From positions 1 to 15,415 of the forward strand of contig JBJXFI010000469.1 of NCBI GenBank assembly GCA_046154695.1: a stretch of DNA of 15,415 bases. The letters run 5' to 3'. This document shows, piece by piece, positions 1 to 12,400 of this stretch. Under the pieces are notes generated by a model. The model was not told the DNA's origin, ran no database searches, and saw only the letters and a list, made by a program, of their open reading frames with translations. The DNA comes from DALYLB01 sp046154695 (GTDB lineage Bacteria > Acidobacteriota > Blastocatellia > RBC074). The translations under genes and the position numbers were made by a program. How positions within the stretch are numbered: position 1 is the first letter of the stretch; each line of letters opens with the position of its first letter.

Positions 1-10
1 GTTACGCTTC

Positions 11-22
11 GCTTCACCGCCG
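11..22 (+). repeat. Left subterminal inverted repeat of the IS
   Basis: The sequence GCTTCACCGCCG is the reverse complement of 1208-1219 with one mismatch, including a perfect 10-bp core (13-22 with 1208-1217). After the core both arms continue with related GGCT-containing sequence, offset by two or three bases. By rough reckoning a perfect 10-bp pair between the two flanks is not expected often by chance, but it is not impossible. Confidence 0.5.
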
Positions 23-85
23 GCTACCATCCATCGCCCCTATCGGGGCTCTTGTGTCCCACGTAATATGAAAGGACGCCCCCGC

Positions 86-121
86 TGAGTTAGGCTGAGA
101 TTGTCAGACCAACCCAACTCA
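86..121 (+). ncRNA. Structured transposase leader, possible part of a bridge RNA
   Basis: TGAGTTAGG at 86-94 can pair with CCCAACTCA at 113-121 (one A-C mismatch). Inside it CTGA (95-98) pairs with TCAG (104-107) around the 5-nt loop GATTG. A second hairpin, GCCCC-TATC-GGGGC, lies upstream at 36-49. These nested stems fall in the non-coding left end of an IS110-type element, where the IS110 group encodes its bridge RNA. The bases are visible; that this is a bridge RNA rather than a simple translation-control hairpin is inference. The putative RNA ends cannot be fixed from the sequence. Confidence 0.3.
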
Positions 122-135
122 ACAAGGAGCGCCCG

Positions 136-1194
136 ATGGATAACATCAAATATGTGGGCATGGATGTCCATAAAGCAATCACGGTCATCGTTATTTTGAA
201 CGCCGCCGGACAAGTCGAGAGCCGGACACAAGTCAAGACGAAAGCCGAAAATCTGCGGGACTTCTTCCGAGGCCTGAGCGGAACTGTCTTGGTCGTTTTT
301 GAAGAGGGCACGCAATCAGCTTGGTTGCATCAACTCTTGAAACCACTCGTGACGGCAGTGACCGTATGCGACGCGCGCTGTATCCAGCGCAACAACGGCC
401 ACAAATCCGATGACGATGACGCCGAAATGCTCGCGCGTTCCCTCCGTTTGGGCGAACTGAAGGAGGTTTATAAAGGCGATGCGGCGCAGCGGCAACTCAA
501 AGAGCTATGCCGCACCTACGAAAACCTCGTGGAGGATACGACCCGAACCAAGAATCGTCTCAAGGCCATTTATCGCGCGCGCGCCATCGCCTGCCCGGGG
601 CAGGAACTTTATCGCCCGGATCGGCGCGACGAGTATCTGGCCAAACTCACCGAGGAGGCGACGCGCTTTCGCGCCGAAACCCTGCTCGATCAGTTGGCGG
701 CTCTACGGCAGTTGCGCAAACAAGCCAAGCATCGGTTTATCACGCAGGCGCGCGCACACGCCGATTATGCACGCCTGACGGCATTGCCCGGATTCGGCGC
801 GGTGCGGGTCGGACAATTGCTGGCAACCGTTGGCACGCCGCAACGCTTTCGCACCAAACGCCAGTTCTGGCCGTATTGTGGGTTGGCTGTCGTCACAAAA
901 TCCACGGCGGACTACAGGGAAATCGAGGGCAAAATCGTCAGATCGCAAAAGAAGGTCGCGACGCGCGGCTTGAACCGGAATCACAACCCACGGCTCAAAC
1001 AAGTTTTCAAAGGCGCGGCCTTGACCGCTTTGGGAAACACCGAAATGCGTGCGTACTACGACCGACTGGTCGCGGCCGGGACGCGCCCGGAGTTAGCGCG
1101 GGTCGCCGTGGCACGCAAATTAGCGGCGGTCGCACTGACCATCTGGCAACGCAAGGAGGATTACGACCCTCGGAAAATCGCCGAATCACGCTAA
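136..1194 (+). CDS. IS110-family transposase (DEDD recombinase)
   Basis: This 352-residue protein is of normal length for the family and appears intact. The N-terminal RuvC-like domain (DEDD_Tnp_IS110) shows the acidic tetrad: Asp10 in GMDVHK, Glu56/57 in VFEEGTQSAW, and Asp92 and Asp95 in the KSDDDDAEMLA motif. A central helical linker (about 110-205) leads to the Transposase_20 domain from about 213 (LTALPGFGAVRVGQLLATVG). The serine that acts as nucleophile in this family is probably Ser256, in the segment after PYCGL; this assignment is by pattern. IS110 enzymes cut and rejoin DNA with a bridge RNA that pairs with donor and target. A good ribosome-binding site AAGGAG (124-129) lies 6 bp before the ATG. 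The gene is more lysine-rich than the operon downstream, in keeping with a mobile origin. Confidence 0.93.
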   Translation: MDNIKYVGMDVHKAITVIVILNAAGQVESRTQVKTKAENLRDFFRGLSGTVLVVFEEGTQSAWLHQLLKPLVTAVTVCDARCIQRNNGHKSDDDDAEMLARSLRLGELKEVYKGDAAQRQLKELCRTYENLVEDTTRTKNRLKAIYRARAIACPGQELYRPDRRDEYLAKLTEEATRFRAETLLDQLAALRQLRKQAKHRFITQARAHADYARLTALPGFGAVRVGQLLATVGTPQRFRTKRQFWPYCGLAVVTKSTADYREIEGKIVRSQKKVATRGLNRNHNPRLKQVFKGAALTALGNTEMRAYYDRLVAAGTRPELARVAVARKLAAVALTIWQRKEDYDPRKIAESR

Positions 1195-1207
1195 GCCGGT
1201 CAGCCGT

Positions 1208-1219
1208 CGGCGGTGAAAC
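1208..1219 (-). repeat. Right subterminal inverted repeat of the IS
   Basis: This is the partner of the repeat at 11-22 and begins 13 bp after the transposase stop codon. The core CGGCGGTGAA at 1208-1217 is perfectly complementary to 13-22. Confidence 0.5.
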
Positions 1220-1622
1220 TTTGTCTTGATGTTTGCACCAGCTGCGATGCGACGCGCGCACGCGCGCTCCGTGTCACAGGGCGCGGGAGAGTCTCAATTA
1301 AAAGTGTCGGCCACAAGGCCACAGGTCTCACGTTAGTCCCCCGCGGATAACCTGAAATTGCGATCGGCTACGAGCCACAGATAGAACCATGGTTGCCAAG
1401 TCAGCAAACACAAGCAAACTCACACGGAAACCAGTGCGGCGTATTGCTCATTGGCTGGATTGACAAAGATCGTCACTGGCGACGGTATCCGTTCATCCCA
1501 ACAACGCGGGGCTGGCGATCAGGAAACAAGCCTGCCGCCAGGTCAGGGGAAGTTTTTCCCTTGATCTCCCCTTTCATAGAACTTTTAATCACACCCATCA
1601 TCAAGTCCCTCGAAACGGAAAA
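1220..1622. other. Non-coding stretch after the IS, no supported gene
   Basis: Four hundred bases with no ORF that has both a ribosome-binding site and a recognisable product. It begins with a GC-alternating tract (GCGCGCACGCGCGC, around 1253-1266) and a small GGCC-ACAA-GGCC hairpin (1309-1320). Towards the right is a 9-bp hairpin at 1543-1564. The first 100 bp could belong to the right end of the IS if the element extends past the subterminal repeat. Confidence 0.5.
1543..1564. other. 9-bp stem-loop in the intergenic region
   Basis: TCAGGGGAA (1543-1551) pairs with TTCCCTTGA (1556-1564) around the 4-nt loop GTTT, with one G-T wobble. No clear T tract follows on either strand, so an intrinsic terminator is only a weak possibility. 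Confidence 0.35.
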
Positions 1623-1651
1623 TTGACTTATGATTTCTGCATAGATAAAAT
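1623..1651 (+). promoter_or_regulatory. Sigma70-type promoter candidate for the lipid operon
   Basis: TTGACT (1623-1628) and TAAAAT (1646-1651) are separated by exactly 17 bp, near-consensus -35 and -10 boxes in otherwise GC-rich DNA. Transcription would start near 1658, leaving a leader of about 270 nt before the acyl-AMP ligase gene. It is the best promoter-like sequence I see between the IS and the operon. Function is inferred from sequence only. Confidence 0.5.
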
Positions 1652-1826
1652 CCCGGCAAGTCTTTATTATTCACCGATATAGTTTTATAGTTCCGGCTCT
1701 GTTTTCCATACGGTTGCGCACAATCCTCGTTTATGCGGAGGAACTTCGGGAGCAGGATTCGCGATCACGACACATTCTTGGAATGGGTTCTCTGGTGACG
1801 CGGCTCCCGGTATCAGGAAACCTGTG

Positions 1827-1931
1827 ATGCCCGCGATGCCGACCCATCGCGTCCCGGCTGCCAAACACGGCTCCGGCGTCACATCCGAGGTGGCAGTCAC
1901 CCGGCTTACACCGCAGATCAAAACAGAATAG
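1827..1931 (+). CDS. Possible 34-codon leader peptide, stop abuts next start
   Basis: An ATG at 1827 preceded 8 bp earlier by AGGA (1815-1818) opens a 34-codon frame ending in TAG at 1929-1931, directly followed by the ATG of the acyl-AMP ligase at 1932. The peptide starts MPAMPTHRVPAAKHG and has no recognisable domain, no membrane segment and no run of one amino acid that would suggest classical attenuation. The ligase gene has no convincing ribosome-binding site of its own, so ribosomes terminating here could reinitiate at once; that coupling is inference. The frame is also the same as the ligase frame, so a chance open stretch is the alternative. Confidence 0.3.
   Translation: MPAMPTHRVPAAKHGSGVTSEVAVTRLTPQIKTE
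1832..1851 (+). other. Hairpin in the operon leader
   Basis: CGCGATG (1832-1838) and CATCGCG (1845-1851) form a perfect 7-bp stem with a 6-nt loop. It overlaps the first codons of the possible leader peptide and lies 80 nt before the acyl-AMP ligase start, so it could affect translation or be an operator-like dyad. No T tract follows. Confidence 0.35.
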
Positions 1932-3611
<1,680 letters not shown>

Positions 3612-3639
3612 CCACTGTTTGAAAGGGAGAGAACCAGGT

Positions 3640-4488
3640 TTGTCAACCAAGGCGGATATCGCTGTCACCTATGACGTCTCGAACGAATTTTTCAGCCTCT
3701 GGCTCGACCGGCGGATGATCTATTCCTGCGCGCTGTTCGAGGGAACCGAGGATCTGGATCAGGCCCAGACCAACAAGCTCGGGTGGTTCCACGACAAGCT
3801 CGGAATCAAGCCGGAAATGCGCGTGCTCGACATCGGCTGCGGGTGGGGCGGATTGATGGAATTTCTCGCGGGCGAGCGCGGCGTGAGGGACGTCACCGGA
3901 ATCACGCTCTCGCACGCGCAGTATTCCGCGATCCGCGAAAAAGCCGCGCGGGGCGTCTCGGCGGAGCTCGTCTCTTATCTGGACTATCAGCCGCGGGCCA
4001 AATTCGACGCAGTGATCAGCATCGGAATGTTCGAGCATATCGCGACGCCCGAACAGGTGCGCGGCGGAGAGAACGTCAGAATCTACCGCGACTATTTTCG
4101 CCGCGTTTGGGAGTGGACGACTCCCGGCGCGAGGTTCGGCCTGCAGAGCGTCATCGGCGCGCTCCTCCCGCGAAAACGCGAGGATGTGCGGGACCTCGGC
4201 TGGGGAACCAGCACCATCTTTCCGGGCGCCGTCACGCCGCGCCCGGAAACCATCATGGCCGCGGTCAATCCATACTGGGAAGTGATGGAATGCTGGACGC
4301 GGCGCGAGCATTACGCGAAGACCACGGCCGCCTGGCAGCAGCGCCTGCGGCAGAATGAATCGCTGATTCGAGAGCGCTGGGGGGATCGGACGTTTGAGGA
4401 TTACGATCGCTATCTGGGCGGATGCGTCAGGGTGTTCGACAAGGGATTCCAGTCCCTGGCGCAGCTCATCCTGCGCCGAATCGATTGA
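3640..4488 (+). CDS. CFA/mycolic-acid-type SAM-dependent methyltransferase
   Basis: I place the start at TTG 3640, 9 bp after AAGGGAGA, giving 282 residues; an earlier in-frame TTG at 3619 lacks spacing to that site. YDVSNEFF near the N-terminus, MIYSCALF, the SAM-binding VLDIGCGWGGL (62-72) and SIGMFEHI (127-134) identify the cyclopropane fatty acid synthase family. Members transfer a methylene or methyl group from SAM to a double bond in an acyl chain. The length matches the mycobacterial CmaA/MmaA enzymes (about 290 residues), not E. coli Cfa (382), which has an extra N-terminal domain. By eye, the carbonate-site Cys (30), Glu (132) and Tyr (258) are present, but the usual His-Thr-Ile is Gln-Ser-Val (169-171). 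Lying between a FAAL and an ACP, it probably acts on an ACP-bound chain. Product type (cyclopropane, methyl branch) cannot be told. Confidence 0.85.
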   Translation: MSTKADIAVTYDVSNEFFSLWLDRRMIYSCALFEGTEDLDQAQTNKLGWFHDKLGIKPEMRVLDIGCGWGGLMEFLAGERGVRDVTGITLSHAQYSAIREKAARGVSAELVSYLDYQPRAKFDAVISIGMFEHIATPEQVRGGENVRIYRDYFRRVWEWTTPGARFGLQSVIGALLPRKREDVRDLGWGTSTIFPGAVTPRPETIMAAVNPYWEVMECWTRREHYAKTTAAWQQRLRQNESLIRERWGDRTFEDYDRYLGGCVRVFDKGFQSLAQLILRRID

Positions 4489-4504
4489 CGCGCGGCGCGC
4501 CTGA

Positions 4505-4549
4505 CCGGTTCGACCCGTTCAACCCGTTCAACCCGTTCAACCCGTTCAA
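4505..4549 (+). repeat. 9-bp tandem repeat, four perfect and one degenerate copy
   Basis: Four exact head-to-tail copies of CCCGTTCAA (4514-4522, 4523-4531, 4532-4540, 4541-4549) follow one degenerate copy CCGGTTCGA (4505-4513). It fills much of the 105-bp gap between the methyltransferase stop and the ACP ribosome-binding site. The unit is not a palindrome and there are no spacers. Confidence 0.95.
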
Positions 4550-4593
4550 TTTGATAAACGGACCCGTCATTCATTACCTATTGGAGGAAGACT

Positions 4594-4833
4594 GTGACTG
4601 ATGATGAGCTTTTGAGTTTGATCAAGGAGGCGCTTGTAGCCGCATCGCCGGAGCACGCGAATGCGGCCTTGCGCATGGAGAGCACGCTCGGAGAACTGGG
4701 GATCAGCTCCATCACGGCGCTGGAAATCGCAGGATACCTCGAGGAGAAATTGAACGTCCGGCTGCCCGACGACGAACTGGCGCCGCTCAATACCATCGGC
4801 GGGCTGGCGCAATTGATTCGCCGGCAGATTTGA
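4594..4833 (+). CDS. Stand-alone acyl carrier protein
   Basis: A 79-residue acidic protein with the four-helix ACP pattern. The phosphopantetheine site is Ser39 in ELGISSITALEIA; the residue before it is Ser instead of the usual Asp of the DSL motif. The recognition helix and C-terminus (LPDDELAPLNTIGGLAQLI) are typical of carrier proteins. GTG start at 4594 with a strong GGAGGA (4583-4588) 5 bp upstream. It would carry the chain loaded by the FAAL at 1932 while the methyltransferase and the desaturase (next gene, 33 bp downstream) modify it. It is a separate specialised ACP rather than the housekeeping AcpP, judging by the altered motif and the lack of fab genes nearby. Confidence 0.88.
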   Translation: MTDDELLSLIKEALVAASPEHANAALRMESTLGELGISSITALEIAGYLEEKLNVRLPDDELAPLNTIGGLAQLIRRQI

Positions 4834-4866
4834 GAAGCCTATTCACAAGAGCAACAGGAGGTGAAC

Positions 4867-5724
4867 ATGAGCGCGACCTTGACGCAGCGTGAAAAGATGT
4901 ACCGCGCATACTGTGAGTATTTCGACACCGCGGAGAAGAAGCGGCGCTGGAATCCGTTCAATGACATTCCCTGGGAGAAGCTGAATCCCGCGCTGAACAC
5001 GGAGGAGGACGCCGTCTGCCTGGAGACCTTCTGCGGCGTCGAGCTCTATGTCCCCGACTACACCTCGAACGCCTTCAATATGACGCGAAACCTCTTCGGC
5101 GCCGCGTGGTTCGAGGCCAGTTGGGGATACGAAGAGTCGAAGCACGCGCTGGCCTACCGGGAATACCTGGTCCGGTCCGGGCTGCGCACCGAGGAGCAAT
5201 ACGCCGACTTCGAGGAGAAGATTCTCGGCAAGGTCTGGCAGGTGCCCTTCCACACGCGGCGGCGGATGAACTGCTATGGCGCGCTTCAGGAATCGGCCAC
5301 CTATCTGATCTACGCGACCCAGCGGGAGAAAGCCAAACGCAACGGCAATGAGACGCTGGAGAAGATCTATTTCCTGATCAGCCGGGACGAGGCGGCGCAC
5401 CGGGGCTTTTATCAAAAAATTCTCCAGTTCGAGCTGGAAGAGGACCACGAAGGCGCGATGGCGGACCTTGCCCATGTCGTCTTCAATTTCCATATGCCGG
5501 GCATTGGACTGATTCCCGAATACGACGAGCGGCTGATGGTCGAAGGCGTGGGAATCACCCCGCAGTATTTTCTGCAGCATGGCATCTTCCCGCTGCTGCG
5601 CGCCCTCGGGACGAGCCGCGCCGAACTCATCAAAGCCTATCGCCGCACACAGGCCGAACAGGCGGCGAAACCGGCCCCGGCGGACGCCGGCGGCGTTGCG
5701 GAGCCGGCGATGGCCGCTTCCTGA
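4867..5724 (+). CDS. Acyl-ACP desaturase (soluble diiron, DesA type)
   Basis: This 285-residue protein has the ferritin-like diiron pattern of the FA_desaturase_2 family: Glu59 in GVELYVPDY, Glu90 and His93 in YEESKH, Glu142 in LQESATY, and Glu175 and His178 in SRDEAAHRGFY. The spacings between the second and later ligands match those of plant stearoyl-ACP desaturase closely. These enzymes use O2 and two electrons to insert a cis double bond into an acyl chain held on ACP. ATG 4867 is the start because AGGAGG (4856-4861) lies 5 bp before it; an in-frame GTG at 4861 overlaps that site. The last 25 residues are an Ala/Pro-rich tail. It follows the ACP by 33 bp, so the substrate is probably that ACP's acyl chain. 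No ferredoxin or reductase is encoded nearby. Confidence 0.88.
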   Translation: MSATLTQREKMYRAYCEYFDTAEKKRRWNPFNDIPWEKLNPALNTEEDAVCLETFCGVELYVPDYTSNAFNMTRNLFGAAWFEASWGYEESKHALAYREYLVRSGLRTEEQYADFEEKILGKVWQVPFHTRRRMNCYGALQESATYLIYATQREKAKRNGNETLEKIYFLISRDEAAHRGFYQKILQFELEEDHEGAMADLAHVVFNFHMPGIGLIPEYDERLMVEGVGITPQYFLQHGIFPLLRALGTSRAELIKAYRRTQAEQAAKPAPADAGGVAEPAMAAS

Positions 5725-5770
5725 ACAGAGCGCGAGCCCCGCAAACGCGCCTGGGTGGAGGCCCTTGCGT

Positions 5771-6676
5771 TTGGAAATCGCCAAACAAAAAATCACCGTG
5801 GAAGCGGCGGATGGCTGCGTCCTATCGGCGCGCTGGTGGCCGGGAGCGCAGGCCGCCGAGCGCAGCGTGATCTTTCTTCCGGCGCTCGCGGCGCCGCAGG
5901 AATATCTGCATTTCTTCGCCTCCCATCTGGCCAGGCAGGGATGGGGAGCGCTGACCTTCGATTATCGCAGCGTCGGCTCCTCGCGAGGGGCGGCGATCGC
6001 TTCCCGCGCAACACTCGACGATTGGGTGAATCTGGACCTGCCGGCGGCCGTCGCCGAGGTCAGGCGCCGCGCGAATCCGAACTTTCTGGCCGCGGTCGCC
6101 CACAGCATCGGCGGCCAGCTCTTCGGGCAGAGCCCGATTCGCCGCGACGTGAACGGCGCGCTCTTCATCGCCGCGCAGCGCGGGATCCCGAAATTGTACA
6201 CAGGCGCCGGGCGGCTGCGCATCGAGTATGCGTACGCCGTTTTTCCCGTCCTCATTCGCCTGTTCGGGCGCCTGCCCGTCTCTTCCGTCACTCTTCCCGA
6301 CGCATGCTCCGGCCAGGCGGTGAGGCAGTGGATACGGTGGGGGCGCAGCGGCGTCTTCACCGACAGCGGCGGCGCGAATGTCGAAGAGCGGTTCGCGGAA
6401 TATGCCGGCCCCTTGCTGGCGGCGACGATCGACGACGATGAGTTGTACGCGCCGGCGGAATCGGTCGAGGCGCTGACGCGCATGTATCGAAACGCCGAGC
6501 TGCGCAGGGAGACCCTTCGCCCCCGCGATTATGGAAGTGAGAGAATCGGGCATTTCGGTTTTTTTCATCGCCAGGCGCCGCGCGAGCTCTGGGGGCAGGC
6601 GGATGCCTGGCTCCGCGATCTGGAAGCGACAAGCCGGGGAATGAGATCGGAAGCGGCGGCGGAACGCGCAAGATAG
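5771..6676 (+). CDS. Alpha/beta hydrolase (COG4757-like)
   Basis: A hydrolase of about 301 residues. FDYRSVGSSRG (63-73), the nucleophile motif AVAHSIGGQ with Ser112, the acid region IDDDELYAP (around Asp222) and IGHFGFF with His261 give a plausible Ser-Asp-His triad. The pattern YDYR-then-HSxGGQ and a C-terminal IGHxGFF is that of the predicted hydrolases grouped as COG4757. The nucleophile elbow begins with Ala rather than Gly (A-H-S-I-G), a small departure. Start assigned to TTG 5771, 9 bp after GGAGG (5757-5761); TTG 5765 is possible but only 3 bp away. Within this operon it may be a thioesterase or lipase that frees or edits acyl chains, but the substrate is unknown. Confidence 0.75.
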   Translation: MEIAKQKITVEAADGCVLSARWWPGAQAAERSVIFLPALAAPQEYLHFFASHLARQGWGALTFDYRSVGSSRGAAIASRATLDDWVNLDLPAAVAEVRRRANPNFLAAVAHSIGGQLFGQSPIRRDVNGALFIAAQRGIPKLYTGAGRLRIEYAYAVFPVLIRLFGRLPVSSVTLPDACSGQAVRQWIRWGRSGVFTDSGGANVEERFAEYAGPLLAATIDDDELYAPAESVEALTRMYRNAELRRETLRPRDYGSERIGHFGFFHRQAPRELWGQADAWLRDLEATSRGMRSEAAAERAR

Positions 6677-6707
6677 AGAGAATGCGCGAAAGGCCACAAG
6701 GAGCGTC

Positions 6708-9455
<2,748 letters not shown>

Positions 9456-9473
9456 AAGAGAGAAGGAACAGTC

Positions 9474-12400
9474 ATGCAAAGAATCAACCGCAAGCTCTTT
9501 TTCCTGTTGACGATGATCACTTTTCTCTGTCTTCCTCAGCCGGCGCCCCGGGCCCAGACGGTCACCAGCGGCGCCATCCGGGGAGTGGTCTATGAATTCG
9601 GGACAAAGACGCCGCTGATCGCGGCAACCGTCACGGTCACGAACCGGGATACCGGGCTGGTGCGCACGGCGTTGACCGACGCCGGCGGCGAATATTTCAT
9701 CAAGATGCTTCCCGTGGGCATATACACGGTGAACGGCTCGATGCCGGGATACGAAGTCGTTCCCACTTCGACGACCAACATCCCCGTGCGGATTCTGAAC
9801 CCGAGCGTGGTCACGCCTCCGCCGGTCGAATTGCGAAGGCTTGCGACGACAGCGGGCGCCCCGGCGCAGCCGCCCGCGCCGCGGCCGGCCGCCGGGCAAA
9901 CGGCTGCCGGGCAAACGGCCCCGGCCGCCCCGGCCGCTGACGATGTCTTCGAATCAGAGCAGCTGGTCAACACCACCAACGCCAGCCGGACCCAGCATTT
10001 CGATTTGCGCCATCTGGCGATCCTGCCCCTGCCCGGCATTCGAACCTTCGACGACCTGGCCCTTCTCGCGCCCGGCGTCGCTCCGCCGCCCGCGGCCATC
10101 GGGGGCGTTGTCGGCCCCGGCATCGGAGCCGGCGTAGGCACCTCCGGCCAGTTCGCCGTCAACGGCATCCGCAGCCGGGCGAACAATTTCACGATTGACG
10201 GCTCGGACAATAACGACGAGGACATCGGCGTACGGCGGCAGGGCTTTACCTCGCTCATTCCCCAATCAATCGAGAGCATGCAGGCAGTCCAGATCACGAC
10301 GCTGCTGCCCGAGCCGCAGCTCGGCCGCAATATGGGCGCGCAGATCAACGGAGTCTCCCGCTCCGGCGGAACGCTCTATCACGGCACGCTCTACGGCTTC
10401 TATACCGACCGGCGGCTCCGGGCGCGCGACGCCTTCGACCTGACCGACGGGCCGGCGACCTTCCCGATTACGCGCTCGGCGGTGAAAAACGTCGTGATTC
10501 CGAACCCTGTGACTCAGCGCGTGATCGACAACAGGCCCGTCCTCATCAGCCGCCGCCTCAACACCGGCCAGGTTGTGGACACCCGGCCGCTGGCGCCCGC
10601 CAATCCCGTGGGCGGAGAGAACCCCTTCACGCGCGGGCAATACGGCTTCGTCTTCGGCGGGCCGGTGGTGAAGGAAAAGACCCACTTCTTCGTCTCCTAC
10701 GAGCATCAGGATATCAACGCCGCGAAAGAGTCGCATTTCGCCGCCCCGACCGTGGTCCAGCGAGGGCTGTTTGAATCCGGAGACACCGGGCTTCGTACGA
10801 CTGGAGGGGATCTCGTCTATCCCACCTCCGTCGGCGGAAACGCCTTCCTGAGCCTCTATCCGTTCGCCAACAATCCGCGCGGACCGTATGGCGCAAACAC
10901 CTACACGGCAGTCCTGCCGGCAAGCGCCAGCGGCACGATCTTCTCCGGCAAGGTGGATCAGAACATCAAGGCCTTCGACAAGGATCACATCCTGAGCGCG
11001 AGGTACAATTTCACCGATGACGACACGGTCCTGCCGGTGACGGGCGAGGCCATCTTCTCCTCGCTTCGCGCGCAGGTCCGAACCCAGAACCTGTCCTTCT
11101 CCATCAACAGCGTGATCTCTCCGCGGCTCGCCAATCAGTTTCGGGCCTCGTACGGAAGAACGACGCTCGGCTTTCAAGAGGTGCGCGATCCCTTCCTGCT
11201 TCCGGGGGGAACCGGCCTGGCCGACCCCGGGGAGCGGGCGTTTCTGCTCAACGCGCCATTGATCTACAACACGACGCTCCGCGGCGGAGATCCCTCGTTC
11301 CATATCATCGAGGGCGCCGGGACCGAGAGCGTCACCGGCCCGATCGGCCAGGTGATGGTCTCCAGCTTCAGCTCGATCGGCGTGGACGTGTTCAACTTCC
11401 CGCAGGGACGGACCAACAACACCTTCCAGTTCGCCGATACCCTCATCTATGACGTGCGGCGGCACCGCATCACGACGGGGTTCGACATTCGCCCGACCCG
11501 GCTCAACAGCTTTCTCAACCGGAACTTCCGGCCGGTGGCGGTCTTCAACGGCGCGCAGGACGTAGGCCCGCAGATTGGCGCGCCCGCGACCAGCCCCTAT
11601 GGCTTCTACCTGGGCAGAGACTACCTCGCGGCCGGCGCGCCGACCGGCTTCTTTCAGACGCTGGCGAGCGGAAAGCCCGATTCGAACATACGGCTGAGGT
11701 ATCTGCAGAACAATCTCTTCCTCTCGGATCAGATTCGCGTGCGCCCGAACTTCACGGTGACGCTCGGCGCGCGGTACGAACTCAACACGGTTCCGAGCGA
11801 GGTGAACCGCCGCATCGAGTCCACCTTCAACTCGCCCGAGGTTCAGCAATACGCCGCCATCGAACGGGAGCTGACGCGGAACGTCTTCGGACAAACCCTC
11901 TCCGGCTTCGAGAGTTTTGTCGCCGGCCGGTTCAAGATTTACAAGACCGACGCCAACAATATCGCCCCGCACATCGCCTTCGCCTGGGATCCGTTCAAGA
12001 ACGGCAAGACGTCGATCCGGGCCGGGTATGGCATGTACTACGACCAGATTCTTGGCGCGGTCATCAGCCAGTCCCGAAACGTCTTTCCGACCTTCATGAC
12101 GGTGAACTTCGGCGGGTATAACATTAACTGCGCGGTGAACCCGGTCGGCTGCTCGCAAGACCCGTCGAAACTGCTGCACCCGTTCGTCGCCCAAAATCCG
12201 GCATTCACATTCGCCAAACCCGGCACGCTGAATCAGTACAACGGCGCGTTCGGAAACCCGGTCCAGGCCATGATCGCGGCCGCCTTTCTCACCAACGTGA
12301 CGACCGGCCCGGGCTTCATCCTGCCGGACGCGCATCTGGAGACGCCCTACACGCAGCAATGGGGGCTGACGATCGAGCGTGAATTGAAGCGGGACTTTCT

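Larger units (their letters stand above)
11..1219 (+). mobile_element. IS110/IS1111-family insertion sequence (approximate limits)
   Basis: The element is defined by a DEDD transposase gene and by an inverted repeat lying outside it on both sides (11-22 and 1208-1219, 11 of 12 bases matching). IS1111-group elements of the IS110 family carry such subterminal inverted repeats, so the true ends probably lie a few bases outside them; the left end may lie at or just before the window start. No target-site duplication was identified. IS110-family elements encode a structured bridge RNA in a non-coding end that guides target choice. Here about 125 bp of non-coding sequence precedes the transposase and only about 25 bp follows it up to the repeat, so an RNA would have to lie mainly on the left, or the right end lies further out than I place it. 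Confidence 0.6.

Noticed and set aside
56..1335. Near direct repeat GTCCCACGTAA (56-66) and GTCTCACGTTA (1325-1335) as IS ends or target duplication
   Set aside because: Only 9 of 11 bases match; several such pairs are expected by chance between flanks of this size. The inverted repeat at 11-22/1208-1219 is better supported.
1393..1626. 77-codon plus-strand ORF with TTG start after the IS
   Set aside because: No ribosome-binding site, rare start codon and no recognisable domain; composition looks like non-coding DNA.
4505..4549. Repeat array as a CRISPR
   Set aside because: Units are 9 bp, contiguous and without spacers; no cas genes nearby.
5579..5770. Longer N-terminus for the hydrolase, overlapping the desaturase
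   Set aside because: The extra residues are Arg/Pro/Ala-rich with no fold, overlap the desaturase coding end, and a ribosome-binding site at 5757-5761 supports the later start.
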